DNA of 64,000 bases from Nisaea sediminum (GCF_014904705.1 NZ_JACZCQ010000005.1:248001-312000); one strand, 5' to 3'. Shown: positions 1 to 11,045, numbered from the stretch's first letter. Notes: generated by a model from the sequence alone, not told the origin. Program-made: numbers and translations.

Positions 1-1824
1 CGCGGCGCTGGAATTGAGGGAAGCCAGCGCCGATCGCAATGACGCCAGCCGGTTCCAACTCGCTTCGCTAAATTCCTCCGCCACCGCCCGTTCGGCATCG
101 GCCAATTGCGCCTCAAGCTGAGGCTTGCCGATACGAGCCAGCAATTCCGTCAGTCCCGCGCGCGCCTTCGAAAGCTGCGCGTTCCGCCTCGCGAAGGCGG
201 CGTGACTTAATGTTTCCCCACTTAGAAGCCCATTGCAGGCATCCGATAACCCCAACCGCGTCAAATGGGCGATTAAGCCCTCCGAGTCAAGGCCTGGATC
301 GGCGAGCGCAATCTCTATGATTTGCTGCCGGAGCTTGTCAAGGAAGGGATCGTCGAAGGCCAGAACGCCGATCGCCTCGCCCAATTCGTCGATCAGGGCC
401 GGATGGTTGAGGAGGGCCGCGAGCACGATCTGCTGCTGACGCCGCGCCATGATCGACGGAACGTTGGCCCGGTGGCCCTGCGAAAACTGCGCTCCCGCAT
501 AGGCCTCGGCATAACCGCTGCGGCGCGAACCGCGACCGCCGCCACTGTTTTCCCGACCGGCCCGGCGCATTTCCCGGATCCGGTTCTCGACATGATCCGA
601 ATAGCTTTCCTGCACCGTACGTTCGGCGATTTCCCGGACCCGCCCACGCATGCGGCGCTGAAAATCCGCGATCCGCTCCGGCGTGGTCACCGGCTGGGCG
701 GCCAGTTCCTGGCGCCAGATGAATTCGGACAGCGGGATCGCCCCGTCAAGCAGCTCGCGCATCGCCTTGGCACCGTGATGCTTGATCACGTCGTCCGGAT
801 CCTCGCCCTGCGGCAGCGTGACGAAACGAAGGGAGTGTCCCGGCTTCAGCATCGGCAGCACCCGGTCGGCGGCGCGTCCGGCGGCCCGCATACCTGCTGT
901 GTCGCCGTCGAAACAGACCACCGGCTCCGTCGCGAGTTTCCAGAGCTCCGCGATCTGATCCTCGGTCAGCGCGGTGCCGAGCGGGGCGACCGCCTGCGGA
1001 AAACCACCCTGTGAGAGCGCGATCACGTCCATGTAGCCTTCCGCGACGACGATCTCGTCCGCCTTGCGGGCCGGCTCGCGCGCCTGCGCGAGACCATAAA
1101 GAACGCGGCCTTTATGGAAGACCGGCGTGTCCGGAGAATTGAGGTATTTCGGCTGACCGTCGCCGAGAATGCGGCCACCGAAGGCGATCACCCGTCCGCG
1201 CCGGTCGGTGATCGGGAAGATGATGCGACCGCGGAAATAATCGTAGGCCGCGCCCCCGTCTTCCGGTTTGCGCAGCAGTCCCGCTTCCAGCAGCAGGGCC
1301 TCCTTCACGCCTTCCGCCTTCATCGACTGCGCGAAGGCGGTCCGGCTGTCCGGCGCCCAGCCAAGGCGGAAGCGGGCAATGGTTTCCTTCGTAAGCCCGC
1401 GCCCGCGCAGATAATCGAGCGCCTCGGCCCCGCCGGGTCCCGCAAGCTTCTGCTCGAACCAGGTGCAGGCATGTTCGAGAACATCGTGCAGGGTCTCGCG
1501 GCGCTTGGAGCGCTCGCGGTCCTGCGGCGTTTCCTTGGGCACCTCGAGACCGGCCATGTCGGCCAGCTTCTCGACCGCCTCGGGGAAAGCGAGCCCCTCG
1601 GACTCCATCACGAACTTGATGATGTCGCCATGCGCCCCGCAGGCGAAGCAGTGATAGAAATTCTTATCGTCGACGACATTCATTGACGGCTTGCTGTCCG
1701 AATGGAACGGACAGAGCCCGAGAAACTCCCGGCCCCGACGCTGCAACGTCACCCGACGGCCGACCACTTCCGAAACCGGAAGCCGGGTCCTCAATTCGTC
1801 AAGGAATTGTGGCGGGAAGCTCAT
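1..1824 (-). CDS. dnaG: DNA primase DnaG (C-terminus cut by window edge)
   Basis: This gene encodes the replicative primase, which makes RNA primers at the fork together with the DnaB helicase. The reverse strand reads an open frame from ATG at 1824 to the left edge without a stop. Its N-terminus has the CHC2 zinc finger, with Cys38-x2-His41 and Cys59-x2-Cys62 (CPFH ... CFAC). The catalytic core follows, with Toprim motifs VAEGYMDV and DGDTAG, and then the helical region leading to the helicase-binding domain. About 608 residues are visible, so only a short C-terminal piece is missing. yqeY lies just upstream in the same direction, a usual alphaproteobacterial arrangement, and rpoD would be expected beyond the left edge. 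Identification rests on the clear zinc finger and Toprim motifs. Confidence 0.96.
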   Translation of the reverse strand, partial: MSFPPQFLDELRTRLPVSEVVGRRVTLQRRGREFLGLCPFHSDSKPSMNVVDDKNFYHCFACGAHGDIIKFVMESEGLAFPEAVEKLADMAGLEVPKETPQDRERSKRRETLHDVLEHACTWFEQKLAGPGGAEALDYLRGRGLTKETIARFRLGWAPDSRTAFAQSMKAEGVKEALLLEAGLLRKPEDGGAAYDYFRGRIIFPITDRRGRVIAFGGRILGDGQPKYLNSPDTPVFHKGRVLYGLAQAREPARKADEIVVAEGYMDVIALSQGGFPQAVAPLGTALTEDQIAELWKLATEPVVCFDGDTAGMRAAGRAADRVLPMLKPGHSLRFVTLPQGEDPDDVIKHHGAKAMRELLDGAIPLSEFIWRQELAAQPVTTPERIADFQRRMRGRVREIAERTVQESYSDHVENRIREMRRAGRENSGGGRGSRRSGYAEAYAGAQFSQGHRANVPSIMARRQQQIVLAALLNHPALIDELGEAIGVLAFDDPFLDKLRQQIIEIALADPGLDSEGLIAHLTRLGLSDACNGLLSGETLSHAAFARRNAQLSKARAGLTELLARIGKPQLEAQLADAERAVAEEFSEASWNRLASLRSALASLNSSAA

Positions 1825-1911
1825 GATGTGCGACGATCAATCCTTGCCCAAGGGGCAAAGAGTGTGAACTTGCCAGCTCAAGCGGTCAAAGGAATCCGGG
1901 TATGGACAGGC

Positions 1912-2367
1912 TCAGGCGAGCATCTGTCGGACAATGCCGCTCGCCTTGGAAAAATCCATGCGGCCGGCATAGCGCTCCTTCAGGGCAGCCATGGCGCGCC
2001 CCATGTCCTTCAGCTCCTTCGCGCCGATTTCCTTCACGACGGTTTCCACCGCCGCGTTCATCTCGGCTTCGTCGAGCTGCTGCGGCATGAAACGGCGGAT
2101 GACGTCCATCTCGGCCTTTTCCTGCTCGGCCAGTTCCAGACGGCCACCCTGCTCGTAAAGCCGGATCGACTCGGTCCGCTGCTTGAGCATGGTCTGCAGC
2201 ATGGAGAGGATCTCGTCCTCGCTGATCCCGTCCGCGTTGCCATTGCCGCGCGCGGCAATGTCACGGTCCTTCAGGGCCGCCAGAATCAATCTGATTGTGC
2301 TGACGGCACACTGATCCTTTTCCTTCAAAGCCTCTTTCAAGGCGTCACTGAATGCGGCGCGCATCAT
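1912..2367 (-). CDS. yqeY: GatB/YqeY domain protein
   Basis: This is a small YqeY-family protein of about 151 residues. It resembles the C-terminal tRNA-interacting domain of the GatB amidotransferase subunit, but the cellular role of the free-standing form is not settled. The sequence shows the family's helical N-terminal half (LKEALKEKD, STIRLILAALKDRDIAARG) and the C-terminal part with GRAMAALKERYAGRMD followed by VRQML. The frame is open from an ATG at 2388, but the ATG at 2367 is preferred because AGGGG lies 10 nt upstream of it. It sits 87 nt upstream of dnaG, so the two are probably cotranscribed. It is divergent from carA. Confidence 0.9.
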   Translation of the reverse strand: MMRAAFSDALKEALKEKDQCAVSTIRLILAALKDRDIAARGNGNADGISEDEILSMLQTMLKQRTESIRLYEQGGRLELAEQEKAEMDVIRRFMPQQLDEAEMNAAVETVVKEIGAKELKDMGRAMAALKERYAGRMDFSKASGIVRQMLA

Positions 2368-2471
2368 ATGAACATTACCCCTAGCCATTTCGCGGCGGGT
2401 TTCTCGTCAGACCGGCTCGCGAATTTCGGCTACACCATCTCCATCGCGGAACAAAACGCAAGGCACATTTA

Positions 2472-2500
2472 TTAACATATTGAATTTACTTGTTTATATG
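2472..2500 (+). promoter_or_regulatory. Predicted sigma-70 promoter of carAB
   Basis: TTAACA (2472-2477) and TATATG (2495-2500) are separated by 17 nt in an AT-rich stretch upstream of carA. The start site would fall near 2507, giving a leader of about 160 nt. Within that leader the arms GCGGTTC (2617-2623) and GAACCGC (2634-2640) can form a 7-bp hairpin just upstream of the ribosome binding site. No T-tract follows the hairpin, so its role is unclear. Confidence 0.45.
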
Positions 2501-2664
2501 AAAAACAACGGCCTTGACCTCTTGTCCCGCATTCTTTATCAACTCGGCTTCGAAGCGTCCGGCCCGACCCGAAGACAAAGAATCTGTCTGCCAAGCGGAT
2601 ATCCATGCGATCCTCCGCGGTTCTCGTGTGCCGGAACCGCAGCGAATTGCCAGGGATCACCGCG

Positions 2665-3882
2665 ATGGCGCAGCCTTCGAAAGCCGACCAAGCCAAGCCA
2701 GACTTCTCCTCGATGCCCCAGCCGGACGGCGCCACCGCCGTTCTCGTCCTGGCGGACGGGACCGTTTTCTGGGGGCGAGGATTGGGCGCTGCGACCGAAC
2801 GCGTCGGCGAGGTCTGCTTCAACACCTCGCTCACCGGCTATCAGGAGATCATGACCGATCCGTCCTATGCCGGTCAGATCATCACCTTCACCTTCCCCCA
2901 TATCGGCAATGTCGGCGCCAATTCAATGGATGTGGAGACCACCACGCCGGCGGCGCTCGGCCTGGTGCTACGCGCCGACATGACGGAGCCCTCGAACTAC
3001 CGTTCCGAGCGGCATTTCGACGACTGGCTGAAGAGTTTCGGCCTGCCGGGCATCAGCGGCGTCGACACAAGGCGGCTGACCCGGCGGATCCGGGACGGCG
3101 GCGCGCCGACCGGCTGCCTCGCCCATGCGCCGGACGGCAAGCTCGATCTCGACGCGCTCTGGCAGAAGACGCAGGACTGGCCGGGCCTCGAGGGCATGGA
3201 TCTCGCGATCCAGGTCTCCTGCCGGCAGACCTACAGCTGGCGCGAGGGCACCTGGCAATTCGCCCGCGGCGGCGTCGACGGCGACGACGGTTTCGAGGCC
3301 GACCCGGAGATCAGGCGCCATGTCGTGGCGATGGATTTCGGCGCCAAGCGCAATATCCTGCGCAATCTCGCCTCGCTCGGCTGCAAGGTGACGGTGGTCC
3401 CGGCCGACACCAAGGCGGAAGACGTGCTCGCGCACGAGCCGGACGGAATCTTCCTCGCCAACGGGCCGGGCGACCCCGCGGCGACCGGCGAATACGCGGT
3501 GCCCGAGATCAAGAAGCTGGTCGACAGCGGCAAGCCGGTCTTCGGCATCTGCCTCGGCCACCAGATGCTCGCTCTCTCGCTCGGCGCCAGGACCGAGAAG
3601 ATGCACCAGGGCCACCGGGGTGCGAACCATCCGGTCAAGGATCTGACCACCGGCAAGGTCGAGATCACCTCGCAGAACCACGGTTTCATGATCAGCGAGG
3701 GCAGCCTGCCCGAGGGCGTGGAAATTACCCACCGTTCCCTCTTTGACGGCTCGATCGAAGGAATCCGGCTCTCCGGCCGCCCGGTCTTCTCCGTGCAATA
3801 CCATCCGGAAGCCTCGCCGGGGCCCAAGGACAGCCACTATCTCTTCCAACGTTTCGTCGATTTCATCGACCAGAAAAGCTGA
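2665..3882 (+). CDS. carA: Carbamoyl-phosphate synthase small subunit
   Basis: This is the glutaminase subunit of carbamoyl-phosphate synthase. It releases ammonia from glutamine and channels it to CarB for arginine and pyrimidine synthesis. The N-terminal CPSase small-chain domain is recognisable ([17 protein letters not shown]). The class I amidotransferase domain carries the nucleophile elbow GICLGHQ and the His-Glu pair in [10 protein letters not shown]. The ATG at 2665 is chosen because AGGG lies 9 nt upstream and it gives 405 residues, close to the family norm. An in-frame ATG at 2605 would add a 20-residue extension without family support. The gene ends 8 nt before carB, so the two form an operon. 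Confidence 0.97.
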   Translation: MAQPSKADQAKPDFSSMPQPDGATAVLVLADGTVFWGRGLGAATERVGEVCFNTSLTGYQEIMTDPSYAGQIITFTFPHIGNVGANSMDVETTTPAALGLVLRADMTEPSNYRSERHFDDWLKSFGLPGISGVDTRRLTRRIRDGGAPTGCLAHAPDGKLDLDALWQKTQDWPGLEGMDLAIQVSCRQTYSWREGTWQFARGGVDGDDGFEADPEIRRHVVAMDFGAKRNILRNLASLGCKVTVVPADTKAEDVLAHEPDGIFLANGPGDPAATGEYAVPEIKKLVDSGKPVFGICLGHQMLALSLGARTEKMHQGHRGANHPVKDLTTGKVEITSQNHGFMISEGSLPEGVEITHRSLFDGSIEGIRLSGRPVFSVQYHPEASPGPKDSHYLFQRFVDFIDQKS

Positions 3883-3890
3883 GCGGCCCG

Positions 3891-6800
3891 ATGCCCAAAC
3901 GTACAGATATCAAATCCATCATGATCATCGGTGCCGGCCCGATCGTCATCGGTCAGGCCTGCGAATTCGACTATTCCGGCGCCCAGGCCTGCAAGGCGCT
4001 GAAGGAAGAGGGCTACCGGGTCATCCTGGTGAACTCCAACCCGGCGACGATCATGACCGACCCGGGTCTCGCGGACGCGACCTATGTCGAGCCGATCACG
4101 CCGGAGATGGTCGCGCGCGTGATCGAGAAGGAGAAGCCGGACGCGCTGCTCCCGACGATGGGCGGGCAGACCGCGCTCAATACCGCGATCGCGCTCGCCA
4201 AGAACGGCACGCTGGACAAGCACGGCGTCGAGCTGATCGGCGCCAAGCTGGAAGCCATCGAGAAGGCCGAGGACCGGCTGCTGTTCCGCGACGCGATGGA
4301 CAAGATCGGCCTCGACTCGCCGCGCTCCAGTCTCGTCCACTCCGTCGAGGAGGCGATGGACGCGCTGAAGCATGTCGGCCTGCCGGCCATCATGCGCCCG
4401 TCCTTCACCCTCGGCGGCGAGGGCGGCGGGATCGCGTACAATGTCGAGGAATACGAGCAGATCATCCGCAACGGCCTGCGCGCCTCGCCGGTGAAATCCG
4501 TCCTGGTCGAGGAAAGCGTGCTCGGCTGGAAGGAATACGAGATGGAAGTCGTCCGCGACAAGGCGGACAACTGCATCATCATCTGCTCGATCGAGAACGT
4601 CGATCCGATGGGCGTGCATACCGGCGACAGCATCACCGTCGCCCCGGCGCTGACGCTGACCGACAAGGAATATCAGCGGATGCGCGACGCCTCGATCGCC
4701 GTGCTGCGCGAGATCGGGGTCGAAACCGGCGGCTCGAACGTGCAGTTCGCGGTCAATCCGGAGAACGGCCGGCTCATCGTCATCGAGATGAACCCGCGCG
4801 TCTCGCGCTCCTCGGCGCTGGCCTCCAAGGCGACCGGCTTCCCGATCGCCAAGATCGCGGCGAAACTGGCCGTCGGCTATACGCTCGACGAGCTGAAGAA
4901 CGACATCACCGGCGGCCGGACCCCGGCGAGCTTCGAGCCGACCATCGACTACGTGGTCACCAAGATCCCGCGCTTCACCTTCGAGAAGTTCCCGAACACC
5001 ACGCCGCTGCTCAGCACGGCGATGAAGTCGGTCGGCGAGGCGATGTCCATCGGCCGCAGCTTCCCCGAGAGCCTGCAGAAGGCGCTGCGCTCCATGGAGA
5101 CAGGCCTCACCGGCCTCAATGAGGTCGAACTGCCGGGTGTCGACAGCGAGGGCGTCAGCCGCGAACGCGTCGTCGCCGCCCTCAGCGAACAGACGCCGGA
5201 CCGCCTGCTGCGTGTCGCCCAGGCCTTCCGCGTCGGCCTCTCCCTCGAGGAGATCGCCAATGCGAGCCATTTCGACCCCTGGTTCCTGCGTCATGTCCAG
5301 GAGATCGTCGCGGTCGAGGCAGAGGTCCGCAAAAGCGGCCTGCCGACGGCCGCGAAGGATTTCGCCCGGCTGAAGAAGATGGGCTTCTCCGATGCCCGTC
5401 TCGGCGAACTGACCGGCAAGGAGGAAGGCGAAGTGACCGCGGCGCGCCATGCGCTCGGCATCCGCCCGGTCTACAAGCGGATCGACACCTGCGCGGCCGA
5501 ATTCCCGTCGGACACGCCCTACATGTATTCCTGCTATGAGAGCGACGGCTACGGCGCCCCGGAATGCGAGTCCGACCCGACCGACGCCGAGAAGGTCGTC
5601 ATCCTCGGAGGCGGGCCGAACCGGATCGGCCAGGGCATCGAGTTCGACTATTGCTGCGTCCATGCCGCCTACGCGCTCTCCGAGGCCGGCTATGAGACCA
5701 TCATGGTCAACTGCAACCCGGAAACCGTCTCGACCGACTACGACACCTCCGACCGGCTCTATTTCGAGCCGCTCACCGCAGAGGATGTGATCGAGCTGGT
5801 CCGCAAGGAGCAGTCCAACGGCACGGTGAAGGGCGTCATCGTCCAGCTCGGCGGACAGACCCCGCTGAAGCTGTCCCAGGCGCTCGAGGACGCGGGCATT
5901 CCGATCCTCGGCACCTCGCCCGACGCGATCGACCTCGCCGAGGACCGCAAGCGGTTCCAGAAGCTGCTGAACGATCTGGGTCTCCGCCAGCCGAAGAACG
6001 GCACCGCCTTCTCCTTCGAAGAGGCCGAGAAGGTCGCGCACGAGATCGGCTATCCGGTCGTGATCCGTCCGTCCTACGTGCTCGGCGGCCGGGCGATGGA
6101 AATCGTGCACGAGCCGGCGCAGCTGAAGCGCTACATGGAGCAGGCGGTCAAGGTGTCGGGCAAGAACCCCGTGCTGATCGACAGCTTCCTCCGGAGCGCG
6201 GTTGAGGTCGATGTCGACTGCCTTTCCGACGGCAAGCAGGTCTATATCGCCGGCATCATGGAACATATCGAGGAAGCCGGGATCCATTCCGGCGACAGCG
6301 CCTGCTCGCTGCCGCCGCAGACCCTGCCGAAGACCGTGATCCAGGAAATCCGCCGCCAGACGACGCTGCTGGCCGAGGGCCTCAAGGTCGTCGGGCTGAT
6401 GAACACCCAGTTCGCGGTCAAGGACGGCGCCGTCTTCATCCTCGAGGTGAACCCGCGCGCCAGCCGGACCGTGCCGTTCGTTGCCAAGGCAACGGGCGTG
6501 CCGATCGCCAAGATCGCGAGCCGCGTGATGGCCGGTGAGAAACTGGCGGACTTCACGCTACCGACCGAGATGCCAAAGCATGTCGCGGTGAAGGAAGCGG
6601 TGTTTCCGTTCAACCGCTTCCCCGGCGTCGACGTCATCCTCGGCCCGGAAATGAAGTCCACCGGCGAGGTCATGGGCATCGACAGCGATTTCGGCCGCGC
6701 TTTCGCCAAGAGCCAGATGGCGGCCAACACACACCTGCCGACCTCCGGCACGGTCTTCGTCTCCGTGCGTGACGAGGACAAGGAAGAGATCGTGAAACTG

Positions 6801-7148
6801 GCGGGCGAGCTCGCGGAGATGGGCTATCTCCTGCTTGCCACCGAGGGCACCGCGAACGCCCTCAAGGCGGCCGGCCTCAAGGTCGACCGCACTAAGAAAG
6901 TGCTCGAGGGACGGCCGCACATCGTCGACAACATGCTCTCCGGACATGTCGATCTGGTGTTCAACACGACGGGCGGCGCACAGGCGATCTCGGACAGTTT
7001 CAGCTTGCGTCAGACCGCACTGACCCACAATATTCCCTATTATACGACGGTCGAAGGGGCCTGGGCCGCCGTCCAAGCGATGAAAGCGCTGCGGGCAGGC
7101 CGCCTTGAAGTCGAACCGTTGCAATCCTATCTCAGCGGATCGTTCTGA
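3891..7148 (+). CDS. carB: Carbamoyl-phosphate synthase large subunit
   Basis: This 1085-residue synthetase subunit makes carbamoyl phosphate from bicarbonate, ATP and ammonia. Its two homologous ATP-grasp halves are visible. The first begins at [19 protein letters not shown] and has the metal-binding [18 protein letters not shown]. The second begins at [18 protein letters not shown], with [18 protein letters not shown]. The C-terminal part from about residue 950 is the MGS-like allosteric domain. Length matches alphaproteobacterial CarB. It is cotranscribed with carA. A long reverse-strand open frame opposite its first two thirds is only a composition artefact. Confidence 0.98.
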   Translation: MPKRTDIKSIMIIGAGPIVIGQACEFDYSGAQACKALKEEGYRVILVNSNPATIMTDPGLADATYVEPITPEMVARVIEKEKPDALLPTMGGQTALNTAIALAKNGTLDKHGVELIGAKLEAIEKAEDRLLFRDAMDKIGLDSPRSSLVHSVEEAMDALKHVGLPAIMRPSFTLGGEGGGIAYNVEEYEQIIRNGLRASPVKSVLVEESVLGWKEYEMEVVRDKADNCIIICSIENVDPMGVHTGDSITVAPALTLTDKEYQRMRDASIAVLREIGVETGGSNVQFAVNPENGRLIVIEMNPRVSRSSALASKATGFPIAKIAAKLAVGYTLDELKNDITGGRTPASFEPTIDYVVTKIPRFTFEKFPNTTPLLSTAMKSVGEAMSIGRSFPESLQKALRSMETGLTGLNEVELPGVDSEGVSRERVVAALSEQTPDRLLRVAQAFRVGLSLEEIANASHFDPWFLRHVQEIVAVEAEVRKSGLPTAAKDFARLKKMGFSDARLGELTGKEEGEVTAARHALGIRPVYKRIDTCAAEFPSDTPYMYSCYESDGYGAPECESDPTDAEKVVILGGGPNRIGQGIEFDYCCVHAAYALSEAGYETIMVNCNPETVSTDYDTSDRLYFEPLTAEDVIELVRKEQSNGTVKGVIVQLGGQTPLKLSQALEDAGIPILGTSPDAIDLAEDRKRFQKLLNDLGLRQPKNGTAFSFEEAEKVAHEIGYPVVIRPSYVLGGRAMEIVHEPAQLKRYMEQAVKVSGKNPVLIDSFLRSAVEVDVDCLSDGKQVYIAGIMEHIEEAGIHSGDSACSLPPQTLPKTVIQEIRRQTTLLAEGLKVVGLMNTQFAVKDGAVFILEVNPRASRTVPFVAKATGVPIAKIASRVMAGEKLADFTLPTEMPKHVAVKEAVFPFNRFPGVDVILGPEMKSTGEVMGIDSDFGRAFAKSQMAANTHLPTSGTVFVSVRDEDKEEIVKLAGELAEMGYLLLATEGTANALKAAGLKVDRTKKVLEGRPHIVDNMLSGHVDLVFNTTGGAQAISDSFSLRQTALTHNIPYYTTVEGAWAAVQAMKALRAGRLEVEPLQSYLSGSF

Positions 7149-7243
7149 CGGCCGGCGGTAGGACCGGGCGCCACCGGTGACTCTTTTTCAGGAGACGGGT
7201 CGCCTGTTTTGAATGCATTGAGTGAATAACCGAGGTCGGTTTA

Positions 7244-7717
7244 ATGGAAAAAGTTCCGATGACCGCGCAGGGGCTGGAAAAGCTCCAGACTGAGCTGAAG
7301 CAGCTCAAGACGGTGGAACGGCCTGAGATCATCAAGGCCATCTCCGAGGCGCGCGAGCACGGCGATCTGTCCGAGAACGCCGAATACCATTCCGCGCGCG
7401 AGCGCCAGAGCTTCATCGAAGGCCGCATTCTCGAGCTGGAAGACGTGACCAGCCGAGCGGAGGTCATCGACACGTCGAAGCTCGGCGGCCAGACCGTGAC
7501 CTTCGGCACCGTGATCGAGGTCGCGGACGAGGATACGGACGAGGAACAGACCTTCACCATCGTCGGTCCCTACGAGGCCGACATCTCGAAGGGCTATATC
7601 TCGACCTCCTCTCCGATCGCCCGCGCGATGATCGGCAAGAAAGTCGGCGAGAGCGTCGAGGTGGCGACCCCCCGCGGCTCGAAGAGCTACGAGATCCTCA
7701 GCATCTCCGTGATGTAA
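7244..7717 (+). CDS. greA: Transcription elongation factor GreA
   Basis: GreA rescues backtracked RNA polymerase by stimulating cleavage of the nascent RNA through the secondary channel. The 157-residue protein has the N-terminal coiled coil. The signature [19 protein letters not shown] contains the acidic tip residues that coordinate the catalytic metal. The C-terminal globular domain ends in SKSYEILSI. It lies 95 nt downstream of carB, as in many alphaproteobacteria, and may share readthrough transcription with it. A strong intrinsic terminator follows 32 nt after the stop codon. Confidence 0.97.
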   Translation: MEKVPMTAQGLEKLQTELKQLKTVERPEIIKAISEAREHGDLSENAEYHSARERQSFIEGRILELEDVTSRAEVIDTSKLGGQTVTFGTVIEVADEDTDEEQTFTIVGPYEADISKGYISTSSPIARAMIGKKVGESVEVATPRGSKSYEILSISVM

Positions 7718-7749
7718 GATACGCGGCACGCTCCGCTGGACGAATGCAG

Positions 7750-7776
7750 AAAAGCCCGGGAAATTCCCGGGCTTTT
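7750..7776. terminator. Bidirectional intrinsic terminator between greA and the multihaem cytochrome gene
   Basis: Two 13-nt arms (7750-7762 and 7764-7776) are perfect inverted repeats built around GCCCGGGAA, with A-runs on the left and T-runs on the right. This suits termination of both greA (plus) and the cytochrome gene (minus), whose stop codon starts 10 nt beyond. Confidence 0.9.
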
Positions 7777-7786
7777 CGTTTTGCGG

Positions 7787-10700
7787 TCAGTTGCCGGGTG
7801 CGATCTGAAGCGGTCCGGTGTCGCCGATGGTGAACTTCCAGCCTTCCGCCTGCGTACCGGCCAGGTTCAGGTTCCCGGCGAGGAAATAAAGCCGGTCGCG
7901 GTCCGCGCCCTTGGCGGTGCAGAAGCGGTCCTGGAGATAGAAGGGCGGCGTCGCCTGATAGGAGAGACGCGCCCGTACCGAGACCGGATCCGAGGGAAGG
8001 TCGGCAAGCGGAACCGCATAGGTCAGCCTGTCCCCACCGCCCTCGCGGTAGTCCGGATCGTCCCCGACCCCGAGCGCACCCGCATCCTCGGCCATGTCCG
8101 CCCCGGCGCCGAGCGCGGCGGAGATCGCCTTGCGTTTGTCGAGCGGGAGGTATCCCGTCGGCAGCAGCCGGTTGTCCTTCACCTCGGCGCAGATAGAGAG
8201 GAACGATGTCGTGAGATGGCCTTCCGGCGCGACATCATGGCCGCATTGCGGATTCTTCGATCCCGGTTTCGGCGTGCTCACCAGCTCCTGGTAGATCTGC
8301 ACCTGGTCCTGCCGCGTGATGGTCTGGTGATGCGGCTGGTGGTGCCGTTTCTCCGGCTCGATCCGGGCGGTGCATGTCTCGTCCCACCAGACCTCGCCCG
8401 GCAGCGGCGCGCCAGAAGGTCCGACGATACGGCCGGCGCCGTCCGTCGCGCCGGAGGACCAGATCACGTTACCCAGCCGGTCGATCACGTCGAAGGTCAC
8501 GAATGCGCGCCGGAAGCCGACGCCCGACGGGAATTTGTGGCCGACATGATTGGTGATCGAGACTTCCGCCTCGAGCACGGCCCTGTCCGGATCGACCGCG
8601 AGTTTCGTGACGGCGAGATCCGCCGTCGCCCTGGCCGCCTGATCCAGCATCTTCTGCTCCGTAAAGATCAGCGGATCCATGCCGTTCCTGCCCATCATCG
8701 GATCCTGGGTGCGGATCCCGAAGACGTCCGGGAATTGCTGCGCCATCTTGGTCAGGAAGACATTGAGACCGACCAGCGTGTGTTGCGCGAAGCCCTCGCG
8801 CACCGGCAGGTCGATCTCGTCCGGCCCGCGATTGAACTCCGCCTGCGGGAAGTTCGAATATTCCTGGATACTGGCGATCCGCGACTTCACCGGCTTGCCC
8901 TCGGCATCCTTCGACGGCATGTGGCAGTCCTGACAGCTCCTGGCGATGCTGCCGGCACCTTCGGGCAGCGGCCCGTCCGGCGAAGTACCCGTCCGGTAGG
9001 CGCTGAAGGCCCATTCGGGATAGGTCAGCTGCTCGTATATATGCCCGACGGTCTTGCCCTCGTGCAGGACGGGCAAATGGACCGTGTGGCAGGTGCCGCA
9101 GGTCTCGGACATTGCCAGCGTCGTATTATGCGCCGGCTTGTTGGCAAGGGCGTCGACCATCGGAGCCGGTTTCGGGTTCTCGAACGGCCCGAAGATCGTG
9201 TCGGGGCCACCGACCAGGAAGGAGCCGGTGAAGGTCTTCGCGAACCCCTCCGCCTTCGGATTGAGGAAGGCCTGACGCTCCAGGATGCACTTGTTCTCCG
9301 GCCGCCCCTTGACCTCGTTCGAGATCGTCTCTCCCAGGACCATGCGATGGCAGGAGGTGCAGGAGATCCCATCGCGGGCGAGCGCACCGTAATCGGCATA
9401 CTCGATATGCGCGTTCTTCGCCTTCTCCGACGGCCACGGAGTCACGTCCACGACCTCGCGGGTGAAGGCGCCGCAGCCGGCCGGATCCTGCTTCTTCGGC
9501 ATGGTCGCGATCGGCTCGATCGCGCCTGAACTGACGTCGATGCCGTATTGCCGCTGACCGAGAATGCCGTGGCAGCCGAGGCAGGTATTCTCCACCAGCT
9601 TCGCGTCCTTCTTGTGGAAGCTCTGCGTCTCGCTGGCGAGCTGGGCGAAGAAGATCGGATCGCGCCCGGCCAGCCCCATCGGCGAGGTCCGCCAGGAGCC
9701 GTAGGGCGAATGGTTCCACATCTTGCCCGCCGCCGCGGCCGAACCGTCGCCGTAATCCGGCAAGACCGGCTCCGTCATGTCGAACTGCAGCCCGGTGCTG
9801 CCGGCATCGTGACAGCCGATACACTGGCTCGAGGTCAGATACTGGTCGTGGATCGTCGGACCGCCGGCACGGACGAATGTCTCGTCATAGGTCTCCGACG
9901 GCATCTTCGGCACGCTGACATAATCCGGTGCCGATCCCGGTCCGTTCCAGCGGAAGGCTTCGGTGAAGGCCGGATTGTAGGAGAAGAGCGGCTGGCCGAG
10001 CCGCCGCACCGCGTCGGTCGGCAGCCTGACTTCCGGATGCTGCGAGGCGGTTTCCGGCGTCGGGTCCTCGTCCTGATTGAGGAAGACCAAAGGATACCCC
10101 GGTTCTCCCTCGATGTTCTTCTGCGAGGAGAAGGTCATGTTGTCCCGGGCCGAGGCGTGACAGTTCATGCAGTACTGCGCGAAGCCCATATTCACCATCA
10201 GGTTGCTCGACTGGTTCGCCGGATAGTCCGGCGCCCAGCCAGTCCAGCCGAACCAGCCCCAGAACCAGCCGTCGTGACTCGCCTTGGAATCGCGCACCAT
10301 GATCGCCGCGCCGTGGATCTTCGGGATCAGCTTCTCCGGCGGTATTTTCGAGCAGACCGAGGCCGGGGAGGAATACATCTCCTTCACGATCATCGCGCCG
10401 TCGGGAACCGGGCCCTTGTCCGTCGCACGCTCCTCGTCGGCCGGCGTTCTGTTCTCCTTGATCCAGGCGAACATGTCGGGCGAATACCAGATCACCACCG
10501 GCGCATGGGTGCCGTGATAGGTCCCCATCCATTCGCCATTGATCAGGCGCGCGGTTTCCGGCCCGGTATCGCGCACATACTTGTCGCGCACCCAGCCCGA
10601 CGCCTTGTCGCGGTGGCAGAAGTTGGTGAAGTATTCCTGGAGCTTCAGCTCGTAGGCACCCCGCGGCAGCGCGGACGGATCCCGTACCACCGGATCGAGT

Positions 10701-10840
10701 GCTTTGCAGAGCGCGGCATCCGTCGGCAGCACCTCGACATTCTGCGCTTCCGGGCAGGTCGCGGCCGCCGCGCCGGCGCCCAGCCCAAGAAACAGCGCGC
10801 CGGACATCAGAAAGGTTCTCAGTCGAGGCCTGACTTGCAT
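7787..10840 (-). CDS. Large periplasmic multihaem cytochrome c (six CXXCH motifs)
   Basis: This is a secreted electron-transfer protein of about 1017 residues. An N-terminal signal peptide (FLMSGALFLGLGAGAAAA) is followed by a region containing DGAMIVKEMYSS, which resembles cytochrome P460-like folds. Six c-type haem motifs then lie at about residues 226 (CMNCH), 342 (CIGCH), 422 (CLGCH), 496 (CTSCH), 583 (CGTCH) and 638 (CQDCH), numbered from the upstream ATG. The C-terminal 350 residues lack haem motifs and look like a beta-rich domain (TNHVGHKFPSGVGFRRAFV). The second ATG (10840) is preferred because GGGAG sits 6 nt upstream. The gene is alone and convergent with greA. The substrate is unknown; a role in reducing or oxidising nitrogen or sulphur compounds is only a guess. 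Confidence 0.88.
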   Translation of the reverse strand: MQVRPRLRTFLMSGALFLGLGAGAAAATCPEAQNVEVLPTDAALCKALDPVVRDPSALPRGAYELKLQEYFTNFCHRDKASGWVRDKYVRDTGPETARLINGEWMGTYHGTHAPVVIWYSPDMFAWIKENRTPADEERATDKGPVPDGAMIVKEMYSSPASVCSKIPPEKLIPKIHGAAIMVRDSKASHDGWFWGWFGWTGWAPDYPANQSSNLMVNMGFAQYCMNCHASARDNMTFSSQKNIEGEPGYPLVFLNQDEDPTPETASQHPEVRLPTDAVRRLGQPLFSYNPAFTEAFRWNGPGSAPDYVSVPKMPSETYDETFVRAGGPTIHDQYLTSSQCIGCHDAGSTGLQFDMTEPVLPDYGDGSAAAAGKMWNHSPYGSWRTSPMGLAGRDPIFFAQLASETQSFHKKDAKLVENTCLGCHGILGQRQYGIDVSSGAIEPIATMPKKQDPAGCGAFTREVVDVTPWPSEKAKNAHIEYADYGALARDGISCTSCHRMVLGETISNEVKGRPENKCILERQAFLNPKAEGFAKTFTGSFLVGGPDTIFGPFENPKPAPMVDALANKPAHNTTLAMSETCGTCHTVHLPVLHEGKTVGHIYEQLTYPEWAFSAYRTGTSPDGPLPEGAGSIARSCQDCHMPSKDAEGKPVKSRIASIQEYSNFPQAEFNRGPDEIDLPVREGFAQHTLVGLNVFLTKMAQQFPDVFGIRTQDPMMGRNGMDPLIFTEQKMLDQAARATADLAVTKLAVDPDRAVLEAEVSITNHVGHKFPSGVGFRRAFVTFDVIDRLGNVIWSSGATDGAGRIVGPSGAPLPGEVWWDETCTARIEPEKRHHQPHHQTITRQDQVQIYQELVSTPKPGSKNPQCGHDVAPEGHLTTSFLSICAEVKDNRLLPTGYLPLDKRKAISAALGAGADMAEDAGALGVGDDPDYREGGGDRLTYAVPLADLPSDPVSVRARLSYQATPPFYLQDRFCTAKGADRDRLYFLAGNLNLAGTQAEGWKFTIGDTGPLQIAPGN

Positions 10841-11045
10841 GATCATCTCCCGTACCCGGCCCGCATATGCAGCGGTGCCGCCTTCAGAGAGGATAGGTGA
10901 ATTTTTCTACCGGAAATAGAGCGGGCCTATTCGGTTATTCGAAAAGCGCCGGTCGGCCGCGCTCCTGCCGATTTGGGTATTTGCAAATCCGGCTCCATCA
11001 TCGATACTACGTCCTGCATCGAAATATGATCGAAGGTAGCCCGCG

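Noticed and set aside
3837-6287. 816-codon open frame on the minus strand opposite carA-carB
   Set aside because: It lies entirely opposite clearly identified carA/carB sequence; high third-position GC keeps the opposite frame open. Its translation has no recognisable domain.
10600-10625. Seventh haem motif in the multihaem cytochrome (NFCHRDK)
   Set aside because: Only CH is present without the first cysteine of CXXCH at the right spacing.
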